Shown here one piece after another: positions 8,471 to 20,901 of a DNA stretch of 64,000 bases. The DNA is from Actinomycetospora chibensis (lineage in GTDB: Bacteria; Actinomycetota; Actinomycetes; Mycobacteriales; Pseudonocardiaceae). The translations under genes and the position numbers were made by a program. Each line of letters starts with the position of its first letter. The first letter of the stretch is position 1. Location: the NCBI RefSeq assembly GCF_028737215.1, contig NZ_JAQZAM010000012.1, positions 1 through 64,000 of the forward strand, written 5' to 3'. A model generated the notes under the pieces. It did no database searches, was not told where the DNA came from, and saw only the letters and a list, made by a program, of their open reading frames with translations.

Positions 8471-10012
8471 CTAGGCGGCCGGGGTCCGCGGCACGCGCCC
8501 ACGCGTCGCCGCCAGCGGGACCAGCGCGAGCAGGGCGGCCGCGGTGATGGCCATCGGCAGCTGGTAGGTCCGGAACGAGAAGTCGGCGCCCGTCGGGGGC
8601 ACGAGCAGCGCGACGATCGCGCAGATCGCGACGGCGAAGCCGCGGATGCGCGGGTTCCGCACCGAGGCCGCCAGCGGCACGATCGCCCAGAGCAGGTACC
8701 AGGGGTGCAGCACCGGGCCGGCGAGGAAGACCGCGCCGAAGCCGTAGCCCATGCCCGCGACCGCGTGCAGGCGCCCGTTCAGCACCATGAACAGCAGCAG
8801 CACGCACACCAGCGCCGCGACGCCGAGCCCGGCAGCGCGGGTGAGGTCGAGGACGGCGTCAGTGTGGTCGCCGAGGCCGAGCACACCGCCGAGCCAGCCG
8901 CCGAGGACGCCGAGGTCGGTGGTCACCGACAGCCAGCTGCGCAGGAGGTTTGGCACCGAGAGCGCCTGGATCCACCCGAAGCCCAGCCCGCTGCCCACCG
9001 ACACCGCGGCGACCGTCCCCAGTCCGAGCGCCGAGCAGGCGGCGCCGTAGCGCACGAGGCGTCCGATCCCACCCCCGCGCTCGTGGGCCACGTGCGCGGC
9101 GAGGAAGCCCAGCGCCAGCACCGCAGGGATCTTCCCCGAGGCGCCCAGCCCGATGAGCAGCGCACCGAGCACCCAGGAACGGCGCATGCCGATCTCGAGG
9201 CCCGCGAGGACGACGCCCATCATGATCGCGTCGTTGTGGATGCCGCTGACCAGGTGAAACAGCACGAGCGGGCTGACGGCCAGCCACAGCGCCGCGATCG
9301 GCTCGACGCCCGCGCGGCGGGCCAGGTGCGGCACCGCCCAGATCACGAGGCCGAGGGCGGCCAGCGCCAGGGCGCGGTGCAGGTAGACGCCGAGCACGAT
9401 GTCGTCGCCCGCGATGCCCGTGATGAGGCGTCCGAAGGTGAGGAAGCCGGGCCCGTACGGCGACGGCGTCGTCCGCCAGATCGTGGGGATGCTCGCGACG
9501 AGCGGGTCGGAGAGCCCGAGGGCCTGCGCAGCGCCGTAGACGTAGGGGTCGAACCCGCGCGAGACGACCTCGGCCTGGGAGAGATAGCCGTAGACGTCGG
9601 TGGAGAACAGCGGCGGCGCGACGGCGAGCGGCACCATCCACATGACGAGGATCCGCGTCAGCTGGCGCACCGACAGGCGCACGCGCCCCGGCCACGCGAG
9701 GCGCCCCAGCCACAGCCAGGCGAGGACGAGCATGCCCATGCCGATGTAGGCGAGTGTCAGCGAGACCGTCGGCATGCGGCCCCAGAGGCCGAGCACACGG
9801 GTGCCCAGCAGGGGGTTGTAGGCGGGGGCAGGCGTCGCCCCGCAGCCGAGGGCACCGACGGCCATGAGCAGGGCGCCCGTGGTGCCGAACCGGCGCACGG
9901 TGCGGAGGCGACGCCGCTCGTCGGGCGTCGGCGGGGGCGGGACGGCGCCCGGCGGGGTGACGGACGGGGACACCTCGGCAGGCGCCTGCGGGGCCTGCGC
10001 CGTCCCGGTCAC
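8471..10012 (-). CDS. mptB: Polyprenol-phosphate mannose-dependent alpha-(1,6)-mannosyltransferase MptB
   Basis: A 513-residue GT-C type glycosyltransferase with about 12-13 transmembrane helices. MptB uses polyprenyl-phosphomannose outside the membrane to build the alpha-1,6-mannan core of lipomannan-type lipoglycans. The first extracytoplasmic loop has the acidic segment PPLFSTDVYGYLSQAEV followed by GFDPYVYG, where the catalytic aspartate of the family lies. FHLVSGIHNDAIMMG and GPVLHPWYLLW are typical later loops. The open frame extends further upstream, but GTG 10012 begins a proline-rich tail like that of MptB homologues. It is divergent from sufR and leads an operon with the ABC exporter. 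Confidence 0.9.
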   Translation of the reverse strand: MTGTAQAPQAPAEVSPSVTPPGAVPPPPTPDERRRLRTVRRFGTTGALLMAVGALGCGATPAPAYNPLLGTRVLGLWGRMPTVSLTLAYIGMGMLVLAWLWLGRLAWPGRVRLSVRQLTRILVMWMVPLAVAPPLFSTDVYGYLSQAEVVSRGFDPYVYGAAQALGLSDPLVASIPTIWRTTPSPYGPGFLTFGRLITGIAGDDIVLGVYLHRALALAALGLVIWAVPHLARRAGVEPIAALWLAVSPLVLFHLVSGIHNDAIMMGVVLAGLEIGMRRSWVLGALLIGLGASGKIPAVLALGFLAAHVAHERGGGIGRLVRYGAACSALGLGTVAAVSVGSGLGFGWIQALSVPNLLRSWLSVTTDLGVLGGWLGGVLGLGDHTDAVLDLTRAAGLGVAALVCVLLLFMVLNGRLHAVAGMGYGFGAVFLAGPVLHPWYLLWAIVPLAASVRNPRIRGFAVAICAIVALLVPPTGADFSFRTYQLPMAITAAALLALVPLAATRGRVPRTPAA

Positions 10013-10150
10013 GCGACGGGACGATACCGAGGGCCCCGCGCGACCCCGTCGGCGTCCCCGGACGCCGGAAAACGAGGGCCGGGTGAGGGTAGGTAACCCT
10101 GGGTGAGGGCGATCACCTCGCTGATCGGGGTCGCCACTTTGCCCGCCGTC

Positions 10151-10183
10151 GCTAAATAGGCAAGACTGACGTTGCCAAATAGC
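10151..10183. promoter_or_regulatory. Inverted repeat in the sufR leader, candidate SufR operator
   Basis: GCTAAATAGGCAA (10151-10163) and TTGCCAAATAGC (10172-10183) form an imperfect inverted repeat with an 8-base spacer. It lies in the only AT-rich patch of the mptB-sufR divergent region, 39 bases before the sufR start. GCCC and GGGC flank it at 10141 and 10184. A weak CATGCT at 10187 could be the -10 element. The arrangement fits autoregulation by SufR. It does not match the short site remembered for mycobacterial SufR, so the assignment is an inference. Confidence 0.45.
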
Positions 10184-10221
10184 GGGCATGCTGTGAAGAG
10201 CACACCGAGGAGGTGAGGACC

Positions 10222-10911
10222 ATGGGCGCCGACGGACACGACGGCCGCACGCGGGACCTCATCGTCCGCCGTCTGCTGGAGCACGGGCCGACCACGGCGA
10301 TGGACCTGGCCGGGGTGCTGGGTCTCTCCGGCGCGGCGGTGCGCCGTCACCTCGACGCCCTCGTCGCCGACGGCACCGTCTCCACCCGCGACGCCCCGCG
10401 CGCCTCCGGGCGCGGCCGCGGACGGCCCGCACGCCAGCACCTGCTCACCGAGCAGGGACGGCGCCGTGCCGGACGCGGCGAGGACGACGTCGCGGACCTC
10501 GCGATCGCGGCGCTGCGCGAGCTCGCCGACGCCGCGGGGGAGGACGCCGTCCGGGCGTTCGCCCGCCGGCGCATCCTCGGTCTCCTCGCGGACCACCGCG
10601 AGGACATCGCGGCGGAGGCCGACCGCCCGGACCGGGTCGAGGCCCTCGCGGGCGCCCTGTCCGGGGAGGGGTACGCCGCCTCGTCCCGGGCCGCCAGCTC
10701 GGGAGCCCAGCTCTGTCAGCACCACTGCCCGGTGGCCGGCGTGGCCGCCGAGTTCCCCCAGCTCTGCGAGGCCGAGACCGAGGTCTTCGCCGAGCTGCTG
10801 GGCACCCACGTCCAGCGTCTGTCGACGATCGCTCGCGGCGATGCCGCGTGCACCACGCACGTACCGGCGCAGGTCACCACCACCACCGTCAAGGGAAGGC
10901 AGGTCGTATGA
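10222..10911 (+). CDS. sufR: SufR, iron-sulfur cluster-sensing ArsR/DeoR-type repressor of the suf operon
   Basis: A 229-residue regulator. An N-terminal winged helix spans about residues 11-55 ([20 protein letters not shown] then [15 protein letters not shown]) and is followed by a basic wing. The C-terminal half carries the cluster-binding cysteines C165, C169 and C182 in the family pattern CQHHC...FPQLC, and C210 is a possible fourth. In characterised SufR proteins a bound cluster keeps the operon repressed. The ATG at 10222 is chosen over GTG 10213 because AGGAGGTGA (10208-10216) is a near-perfect Shine-Dalgarno 5 bases before it. The stop overlaps sufB as ATGA. Confidence 0.93.
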   Translation: MGADGHDGRTRDLIVRRLLEHGPTTAMDLAGVLGLSGAAVRRHLDALVADGTVSTRDAPRASGRGRGRPARQHLLTEQGRRRAGRGEDDVADLAIAALRELADAAGEDAVRAFARRRILGLLADHREDIAAEADRPDRVEALAGALSGEGYAASSRAASSGAQLCQHHCPVAGVAAEFPQLCEAETEVFAELLGTHVQRLSTIARGDAACTTHVPAQVTTTTVKGRQVV

Positions 10912-12355
10912 CCACCTCCGCGGAGCGGACCACCCCCACCGCCCCCGCCGAGCTCACGCAGGAGGAGACCCTCGCTGCGCTCGGGAACTACCAGTTCGGG
11001 TGGCACGACACCGACGTCGCGGGCGCCAGCGCGCAGCGCGGCCTCAGCGAGGCGGTCGTGCGTGACATCTCGGACAAGAAGAGCGAGCCGGACTGGATGC
11101 TCCAGCTGCGGCTCAAGGCGCTGAACACGTTCGAGAAGAAGCCGATGCCGCAGTGGGGTTCCGACCTCTCGGGCATCCACTTCGACAACATCAAGTACTT
11201 CGTCCGCTCGACGGAGAAGCAGGCCGCCACCTGGGACGACCTGCCCGCCGACATCAAGGACACCTACGACAAGCTCGGCATCCCCGAGGCGGAGAAGAGC
11301 CGTCTCGTCTCCGGCGTCGCGGCGCAGTACGAGTCCGAGGTCGTGTACCACCAGATCCGCGAGGACCTCGAGCAGCAGGGTGTCATCTTCATGGACACCG
11401 ACACCGGGCTGCGCGAGCACCCGGAGCTGTTCGAGGAGTACTTCGGCTCGGTGATCCCGGCCGGCGACAACAAGTTCTCCGCGCTGAACTCCGCGGTGTG
11501 GTCCGGCGGCTCGTTCATCTACGTGCCCAAGGGCGTCCACGTGGACATCCCGCTGCAGGCCTACTTCCGGATCAACACCGAGAACATGGGCCAGTTCGAG
11601 CGGACGCTGATCATCGTCGACGAGGACGCCTACGTCCACTACGTCGAGGGCTGCACGGCGCCGATCTACTCGTCGGACTCCCTGCACTCCGCGGTCGTCG
11701 AGATCGTCGTGAAGAAGGGCGGCCGCTGCCGCTACACGACCATCCAGAACTGGTCGAACAACGTCTACAACCTGGTCACCAAGCGCGCCAAGGCCGAAGA
11801 GGGCGCCACCATGGAGTGGGTCGACGGCAACATCGGCTCCAAGGTGACCATGAAGTACCCGGCCGTCTGGCTGACCGGCCCGCATGCCAAGGGCGAGGTG
11901 CTCTCGGTGGCGTTCTCCGGCGAGGGCCAGCACCAGGACGCGGGCGCCAAGATGGTGCACCTCGCGCCGTACACGTCGTCGACGATCATCTCGAAGTCGG
12001 TCGCACGCGGCGGTGGACGGACGAGCTACCGCGGTCTGGTCCGGGTCAACAAAGGCGCGCACCACTCGCGGTCGACGGTGAAGTGCGACGCGCTGCTGGT
12101 CGACACGATCAGCCGCTCGGACACCTATCCCTACGTCGACGTCCGCGAGGACGACGTGACGATGGGCCACGAGGCGACCGTCTCGAAGGTCAGCGAGGAC
12201 CAGCTCTTCTACCTGATGTCCCGCGGGCTCTCCGAGGACGAGGCCATGGCGATGATCGTGCGCGGGTTCGTCGAGCCCATCGCGCGCGAGCTCCCCATGG
12301 AGTACGCGCTCGAGCTCAACCGCCTCATCGAGCTGCAGATGGAGGGTGCGGTCGG

Positions 12356-12359
<4 letters not shown>
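10908..12359 (+). CDS. sufB: Fe-S cluster assembly scaffold SufB
   Basis: A 483-residue SufB, the main scaffold subunit of the SufBC2D complex on which cytosolic Fe-S clusters are assembled. Diagnostic segments include WNSNNVYNL-like [35 protein letters not shown] with the conserved cysteine, the beta-helix core, and [20 protein letters not shown] near the end. No intein interrupts it, unlike the M. tuberculosis SufB, which carries one. The ATG overlaps the sufR stop and its own stop overlaps sufD, so the operon is translationally coupled. Confidence 0.96.
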
Positions 12360-16185
<3,826 letters not shown>

Positions 16186-16189
<4 letters not shown>

Positions 16190-16587
16190 GCGAAGACACC
16201 GTCCAGCGGGGTGCCGCCGGCATGCCCGAGGCCCCGGCGACGTCGGACGACGCCCTGCCGTCGGTCGACGACCTCGAGGAGGCCATGCGCGACGTCGTCG
16301 ACCCGGAGCTCGGGATCAACGTCGTCGACCTCGGCCTGCTCTACGGCATCGACGTCCAGGGCGACCCGGCCGGTCCCGTGGTCACGCTCGACATGACCCT
16401 GACCTCGGCGGCCTGCCCGCTCACCGACGTCATCGAGGACCAGGCCCGCGCGGCGCTGACCCAGGGCGCCGGCGGCGGCCTGGCCAACGACGTGCGCATC
16501 AACTGGGTGTGGATGCCCCCGTGGGGCCCGGACAAGATCACCGACGACGGCCGCGAGCAGCTCCGCGCGCTGGGGTTCACCGTCTGA
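16186..16587 (+). CDS. sufT: SufT-type MIP18/DUF59 Fe-S maturation factor
   Basis: A 133-residue protein with a variable 30-residue N-terminus followed by the MIP18/DUF59 domain. Key parts are MRDVVDPELGINVVDLGLLYGI, the conserved cysteine in LTSAACPLTDVIEDQ, and the ending VWMPPWGPDKI. Homologues help mature or transfer clusters to client proteins. The ATG overlaps the sufU stop. It is the last gene of the operon and is followed by a strong hairpin. Confidence 0.92.
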
Positions 16588-16602
16588 GTTCCGCCCTTTT
16601 CG

Positions 16603-16657
16603 ACGAACGAACGGCGGGTTCGCTGCTTCCGTAGCAGCGAACCCGCCGTTCGTTCGT
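16603..16657. terminator. 24-bp perfect hairpin, bidirectional terminator of the suf operon
   Basis: Arms 16603-16626 and 16634-16657 are exact reverse complements around a 7-base loop that can add one more pair. It lies between convergent genes, 15 bases after the sufT stop and 28 bases before the cyclase stop. Only a short T run follows on either strand, so termination would rely on stem strength. Confidence 0.85.
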
Positions 16658-16684
16658 TTCCGGGGGCGCGAACGGGCGAGCGGA

Positions 16685-17704
16685 CTACGACGAGCGCTCG
16701 CGGATCACGTGCGGCCGCAGGTGGCGGTAGCCGCGCACCGAGAGCTGGGGCACCGCGCGGACCTCGACGTCGAGGTCGGTCTCGCGGATCGCGTGGGTGA
16801 GGTCCTCGTCGACGAGCACCGTCCCGGGCCGGGCCTCCGACGTCAGGCGGCTGGCGATGTTGACCACGGGACCGTAGACGTCGCCGTAGCGGGGGAGGAC
16901 GTCGCCGAGGGCCAGCCCGACGCGCAGGGTGAGGCGATCGCCCTCGTCGGGCACCTGCTCGTGCAGGCGGAAGGCGATGTCGACGGCGTCCTCGACCCGC
17001 TCGCAGACGAAGAGGATCTCGTCGCCGAGGGTCTTCACGATGCGGCCGTGGCGCCGGGCGACGACGTCGGTGCAGACGGTCTCGAAGCGCTCGAGCAGCG
17101 ACCGCAGCTCGGTCTCGTCGATCGTCCGGCTCAGCGCGGTGAAGCCGACGATGTCGGCGAACCCGACGACCACCCGGTTCTCCTCGGGCCGCTCGTCCTC
17201 GGGGCGCGCGAGCACGGAGAGCATCCGGCCCGCGGTGACGGCGAGGTGCCGGCGCCACACGTAGGACTGGAGCCGTTCGAGCGTCGGCACGAGCGCCTCG
17301 ACGGCGTCGACGACGGCGTCCGGGTCGTCGGCACGACCCGAGTCGGCGATGGTGCGCCGCACGAGGTTGGCCTGCCACTCCGCGAGCCGCCCGAGGCCCT
17401 GCCCGAGGGCCCGGGCGACGGCGAGCTCCTCGGCCTCGTCGAACGTGTCCTCGTCGAGCAGACGCCCGGAGAGCTCGAGCGCGTCGATGTCGGCCTCGGT
17501 GAAGCCGCGGGCGTCGTCACCCGCGGCGGGGAAGCCGAGCGCGCTCCACAGCCGGGCCGTGTGCTCCGGGGTCAGCCCCGTGCGCTCGTGGACCTCTCCG
17601 CGGGTCATGGTCCGGGGCCCGCCCAGGAGCAGATCCTCGATCCGTTCCTGGGCGCGCGCCCACCGCTGCGGGTCCGCGGAGGTGGGGTCCGGACCGCCGG
17701 TCAC
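16685..17704 (-). CDS. Class III adenylate/guanylate cyclase with Rv1264/Rv2212-like regulatory domain
   Basis: A 339-residue soluble nucleotide cyclase. The C-terminal catalytic domain (about 170-339) keeps both metal aspartates (D184 in FADIVGFT, D228 in KTLGDEILF), the adenine-type lysine K224, D275 in YGDVYGPVVN, and the transition-state pair N282 and R286. These residues predict an active cAMP-forming enzyme. The N-terminal 160 residues resemble the helical regulatory domain that gives M. tuberculosis Rv1264 pH control and Rv2212 fatty-acid control. The GTG overlaps the universal stress protein stop as GTGA, so the two are produced together. Confidence 0.88.
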   Translation of the reverse strand: MTGGPDPTSADPQRWARAQERIEDLLLGGPRTMTRGEVHERTGLTPEHTARLWSALGFPAAGDDARGFTEADIDALELSGRLLDEDTFDEAEELAVARALGQGLGRLAEWQANLVRRTIADSGRADDPDAVVDAVEALVPTLERLQSYVWRRHLAVTAGRMLSVLARPEDERPEENRVVVGFADIVGFTALSRTIDETELRSLLERFETVCTDVVARRHGRIVKTLGDEILFVCERVEDAVDIAFRLHEQVPDEGDRLTLRVGLALGDVLPRYGDVYGPVVNIASRLTSEARPGTVLVDEDLTHAIRETDLDVEVRAVPQLSVRGYRHLRPHVIRERSS

Positions 17705-18147
17705 GTGGTGTGGACGATGAGGACGTCGCTGCCCGCGCGGCGGGAGATGCCCTGGGGGACGGAGCCGAGCAGGCGGCCGGCGAGGCTGTTGAGGCCGCGG
17801 TTGCCGACCACCACGAGGTCCGCCTTGCGCTCGGAGACGGTCTCGATGACGCGCTCGATCGGGTCGCCCTGCACGGCGACGGTCTCGATCTCGAGCGAGC
17901 CCTTGGTGGCGGCCCGCTCGCGGGCGTCGCGCAGCGTCTCCTCGGCGGGCGTGGAGCCGACGACGTGGAAGGCGGCGTCCTCGCCGAGGGCCTGCTCGGC
18001 CTCGCCGGTGGACTTCGCCGGCTTGTAGGCGCAGATGATGAGCAGGGTCGCCTTGCTGTCGGCGGCGATCGTGGCCGCGCGGTCGACGGCGCGGTAGGAC
18101 GATTCCGAGCCGTCGGTCCCGACGGCGACGGTCTGGTAGGCACCCAT
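17701..18147 (-). CDS. Universal stress protein (UspA family)
   Basis: A 148-residue single-domain Usp. The N-terminus TVAVGTDGSESSYRAVDRAA and the nucleotide-binding pattern VVVGNRGLNSLAGRLLGSVP (G-x2-G-x8-9-G-S) predict ATP binding. The C-terminal strand VLIVHTT completes the fold. The ATG follows AAAGGGG by about 8 bases. It overlaps the cyclase gene, a link also suggested by reports of cAMP-binding Usps in mycobacteria; whether this Usp binds cAMP cannot be read from the sequence. Confidence 0.92.
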   Translation of the reverse strand: MGAYQTVAVGTDGSESSYRAVDRAATIAADSKATLLIICAYKPAKSTGEAEQALGEDAAFHVVGSTPAEETLRDARERAATKGSLEIETVAVQGDPIERVIETVSERKADLVVVGNRGLNSLAGRLLGSVPQGISRRAGSDVLIVHTT

Positions 18148-18214
18148 GGCGGAGAACCCCTTTCATCGGTGACAGGTCACGATCCCGTCACGATCCCGGT
18201 TCGCGAGCGTACCG

Positions 18215-19468
18215 CTACTGCTCCGTTCGGACGCTGCGGGCCCCGAGCAACGTTCCCCTGATCAGGTGGAGACGCAGACGGGGTGTCAGTCCTCCGAACA
18301 ACGAGGTCATCGCCGCGAGCGATGCGGTGACGTCGTCGCGCGCGTCGAGATAGGCCCGTCGGTGGACGTCCGGGAGGGCGAAGAAGCGGTCGAAGAACGC
18401 CGGGACGTCGGCCGGCGGCATCGCGAGCAGGGTCTCGAGGCCCCGGCGGCGCAACGCGTGCACGGTGGCCGCCGCGGGGGAGCGCACGACCCGCCGGGCC
18501 GCCTTGGCCGCGGCCGCGGGGTCGGCGCCGCCCCGCAGCGCGTCGGCGAGGACGGTGGCGAGCCGTGGGGCCATGCGCAGCGAGGTCGCGAGGCTGAAGC
18601 CCGAGGCGGGGTGCACCAGCGGGTCGGCCGCCCCCACGGCCACCACGCCGGCGGGGGAGCGGTGCCGGGGCGAGTCGACGGGGAAGCGCACCTTCTCGAC
18701 GTCGGCGGGATCGTCGGGGATCTCCGCCTCGGTGAGCCCGGCCGCGAGCAGGCGGGCCCGCAGACGGGCGCGCAGCTCGGGCATCGGCAGCCCCGGCCGG
18801 CGGGCGAGCGAGGTCTCCTCGAGGAGCACGCGCTCGGTGTCCAGCGGCACGGCGTAGAGGAAGGTGGGCCAGCCCTCGTGACCGTGGTCGGCGCGCCAGT
18901 CCATGAACAGCAGGCGGTCGCCGCTCACGCGGGCGGCCACCTCGCGCGGCACCACCACGCCGAAGGCGGTCTGCTCCGCGCGGGGGCGGACGCCCTCGAG
19001 CCCGCGGGCGGCGCCGCGGTGGGCCAGCGCCTGGCGGGCGCCGGTGGCGTCGACCACCACCCGCCCGCTCGGGCTCGTGCCGTCGTCGAGCATCACCGCC
19101 GGGTTCCGCCCGGGCGCCGCCGGCACCGCGGCCACGACCCGCCCGCGCCGCACGGCGACCGTCGGGTCGGTGAGGTGCACCTGCAGCGCCGCGGTGTCGA
19201 GGACGACGTAGGTGTCGTCGAGCTCGTGGGTCCGCTCGCCGATGGCCACCCCGCGACCGCGGGCGGCGGCGACGTCGGCCGGCAGGTCGTCGGGCAGCTC
19301 GTGCGCCCAGGCGCCGTAGGTGTGGGTCCAGGGGCGGTGGGGACGGGGATCGACGAGCAGGACCCGCAGGTCCAGGGCGGCGCAGGCCCGGGCGAGGGCA
19401 CGACCGGCCGGGCCGGCCCCGGCGATCACCACGTCGGCGACGGGAGGCGCCGGTGTCGCAGCGGTCAC
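18215..19468 (-). CDS. Lycopene cyclase (CrtY/CrtL-type FAD protein)
   Basis: A 417-residue flavoprotein of the lycopene cyclase family, which closes beta-ionone rings at the ends of lycopene. The Rossmann motif VVIAGAGPAGRALARACAAL is at residues 13-32. PLDTERVLLEETSLARRPGL contains the family LEETSL motif, and AADPLVHPASGFSLATSLRM matches the HPxTGY-like cofactor region. No phytoene synthase or desaturase lies in the window, so any carotenoid substrate must be made by genes elsewhere. GTG 19468 is just before the Rossmann strand and 7 bases after the preceding gene. Another flavin-dependent role cannot be excluded. Confidence 0.78.
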   Translation of the reverse strand: MTAATPAPPVADVVIAGAGPAGRALARACAALDLRVLLVDPRPHRPWTHTYGAWAHELPDDLPADVAAARGRGVAIGERTHELDDTYVVLDTAALQVHLTDPTVAVRRGRVVAAVPAAPGRNPAVMLDDGTSPSGRVVVDATGARQALAHRGAARGLEGVRPRAEQTAFGVVVPREVAARVSGDRLLFMDWRADHGHEGWPTFLYAVPLDTERVLLEETSLARRPGLPMPELRARLRARLLAAGLTEAEIPDDPADVEKVRFPVDSPRHRSPAGVVAVGAADPLVHPASGFSLATSLRMAPRLATVLADALRGGADPAAAAKAARRVVRSPAAATVHALRRRGLETLLAMPPADVPAFFDRFFALPDVHRRAYLDARDDVTASLAAMTSLFGGLTPRLRLHLIRGTLLGARSVRTEQ

Positions 19469-19475
19469 GGACGGG

Positions 19476-19865
19476 TCACCGGTCGCGGTCCTCCTCGAGG
19501 CGGGCCATCTCCTCGAGCGCGGCGCGGTCGGCCTTGGCGCGGGCGTTCCACGCGCGCATCTCGGGCGGGTAGCCGGTGACCTGGACGTCGTGGATCGCGA
19601 CCTTGCAGGAGCGCGCGAGCTTCTCCGCGGCCTTCGGGGTGCCGACGCGCCGGCGCGTCCACTCCCCGTCGAACGCGACGGCGACGACCGTCGTGTCGGT
19701 GGCCGTGGTCTCGGGCTCGACGTAGAACGCGACGAACTCGCGGCTCTTGGCGAACGCGCGGAGGTGGTCGAGGTCGGCGCTCGTGGCCTCGCGGTCGAGC
19801 ACCTGGCGCCGTCCGTCACCGCCCACGCCGCCGCCCCCGCGGCGCCATCTGCTGAACAAGCCCAT
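19476..19865 (-). CDS. Small conserved actinobacterial protein, oxidoreductase-annotated family
   Basis: A 129-residue protein starting MGLFSRWRRGGGG. Its body, from TSADLDHLRAFAKSREFVAF to VTGYPPEMRAWNAR, matches a family common in actinobacteria that is often labelled oxidoreductase without biochemical proof. No cofactor motif or membrane segment is visible. It is directly upstream of the lycopene cyclase with 7 bases between them, so they are co-transcribed. Function unknown. Confidence 0.75.
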   Translation of the reverse strand: MGLFSRWRRGGGGVGGDGRRQVLDREATSADLDHLRAFAKSREFVAFYVEPETTATDTTVVAVAFDGEWTRRRVGTPKAAEKLARSCKVAIHDVQVTGYPPEMRAWNARAKADRAALEEMARLEEDRDR

Positions 19866-19926
19866 GGGTGTGCACCTCCCCGTCCACCGTCATTCTGCCC
19901 GTGTCCGTCTGAGGTGCTCGTGGGGT

Positions 19927-20700
19927 TCAGGTGCTCCCGGTCGCCAGCAGCCCGCCGTCGACGCGCACGGTCTCGCCGGTGATCCATGAGGCGGCGTCGG
20001 AGACGAGGAAGCCGACGAGCGCGGCGACGTCCTCCGGGGTCCCGAGGCGGCGCATCGGGTAGCGGGACGCGACGGATTCCTCGCCGTCGGCGTAGAGCGC
20101 CTCCGCGAAGCGCGTCTTCACGACCGCGGGCGCGACGGCGTTGACGCGGATGTCGGGCCCGAGCTCCCAGGCGAGCTCCTCGGTGAGACGGATCAGCGCG
20201 GCCTTCGACGCCCCGTAGGCGCCGATCACGCCGCTCGAGCGGAGGCCGCCCACCGAGGCCATGTTGACGACGGCGCCACCGTGCGCGCCCATCCAGGCCC
20301 GGTGCGCCTCCTGCACGAACCCGAGTGCGGCCACCACGTTGACCTCGAAGATCTTCGAGACGGCCGCGAGGTCCGCGTGCACGAGCGGGCCGTACTGCGG
20401 GTTGATGCCGGTGTTGTTGACGAGCACGTCGAGGGAGCCGAACCGCTCGACGCACCCGTCGACGGCAGCGGCCCGCGCGCCCGCGTCGCCGGAGTTGCCG
20501 GGCAGCGCGAACACGCGCTCCGGGGCGCCCAGCGACGCCGCCGCCTCCTCCAGCTCGGCCTGCCTGCGGGCGGTGATCGTCACCGCGGCGCCGCGGTCGA
20601 GCAGGTGGCGCGCCACCCCGAGCCCGATGCCCCGGCTCGCGCCGGTGACGAGGGCGGTGCGCCCGGCGAGGTCCTGAGCAGGGGGAGTGGCGTCGGTCAT
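19927..20700 (-). CDS. Short-chain dehydrogenase/reductase
   Basis: A 257-residue classical SDR. The cofactor motif TGASRGIGLGVARHL is at about residues 20-34, NNTG takes the place of NNAG, and the catalytic serine, tyrosine and lysine are in MASVGG and YGASKAALIRL. The C-terminal GFLVSDAASWITGETVRVDGG is typical. It resembles 3-oxoacyl-ACP reductase-like members, but the substrate is not predictable. Its stop is 61 bases before the small conserved gene, so it probably leads the operon containing the lycopene cyclase. Confidence 0.88.
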   Translation of the reverse strand: MTDATPPAQDLAGRTALVTGASRGIGLGVARHLLDRGAAVTITARRQAELEEAAASLGAPERVFALPGNSGDAGARAAAVDGCVERFGSLDVLVNNTGINPQYGPLVHADLAAVSKIFEVNVVAALGFVQEAHRAWMGAHGGAVVNMASVGGLRSSGVIGAYGASKAALIRLTEELAWELGPDIRVNAVAPAVVKTRFAEALYADGEESVASRYPMRRLGTPEDVAALVGFLVSDAASWITGETVRVDGGLLATGST

Positions 20701-20712
20701 GCGCGCACCCTA

Positions 20713-20728
20713 GGGAGGTTCACCTCCC
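20713..20728. promoter_or_regulatory. Perfect 7-bp palindrome in the SDR leader
   Basis: GGGAGGT (20713-20719) and ACCTCCC (20722-20728) are separated by TC, 12 bases upstream of the SDR start codon. The position fits an operator or a hairpin that could hide the SDR ribosome binding region. No regulator gene lies next to it. Confidence 0.35.
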
Positions 20729-20789
20729 GGCGCCGGAGTTCGCAGGGCAGCGCGACGGAGGAGCGCTGTCGTGCGAATCTCCCTGGCGC
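20729..20789. repeat. Long interrupted hairpin between the SDR and ABC-F genes
   Basis: Arms 20729-20744 and 20772-20789 pair over about 15 bases with small bulges (GGCGCCGGAGTTCGCA against TGCGAATCTCCCTGGCGC). An inner stem pairs CAGCGC (20748-20753) with GCGCTG (20763-20768). Since it lies in a divergent promoter region, it is unlikely to be a terminator. Confidence 0.5.
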
Positions 20790-20824
20790 GGGCCGATGAG
20801 ATCGGAGCGTGCGGCCGGGTCCCC

Positions 20825-20843
20825 GGTGACGGTCACCTACACT
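20825..20843 (+). promoter_or_regulatory. Palindrome next to a candidate -10 element of the ABC-F gene
   Basis: GGTGAC-G-GTCACC (20825-20837) is a perfect palindrome touching TACACT (20838-20843), a good TANNNT -10 box for the ABC-F gene 58 bases downstream. No clear -35 is present, which is compatible with activator-dependent or repressed expression. Confidence 0.4.
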
Positions 20844-20901
20844 GGGACGGTCAGCGTGGCGCCCCGTCCGCCCGCACCGACCCTCCCCGAGGACTCCCCC
20901 C

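Noticed and set aside
10129-10139. TCGCCACTTTG shared with the 91-bp repeat
   Set aside because: Only 11 bases match and the flanks diverge, so this is probably chance; the inverted repeat beside it is better explained as an operator.
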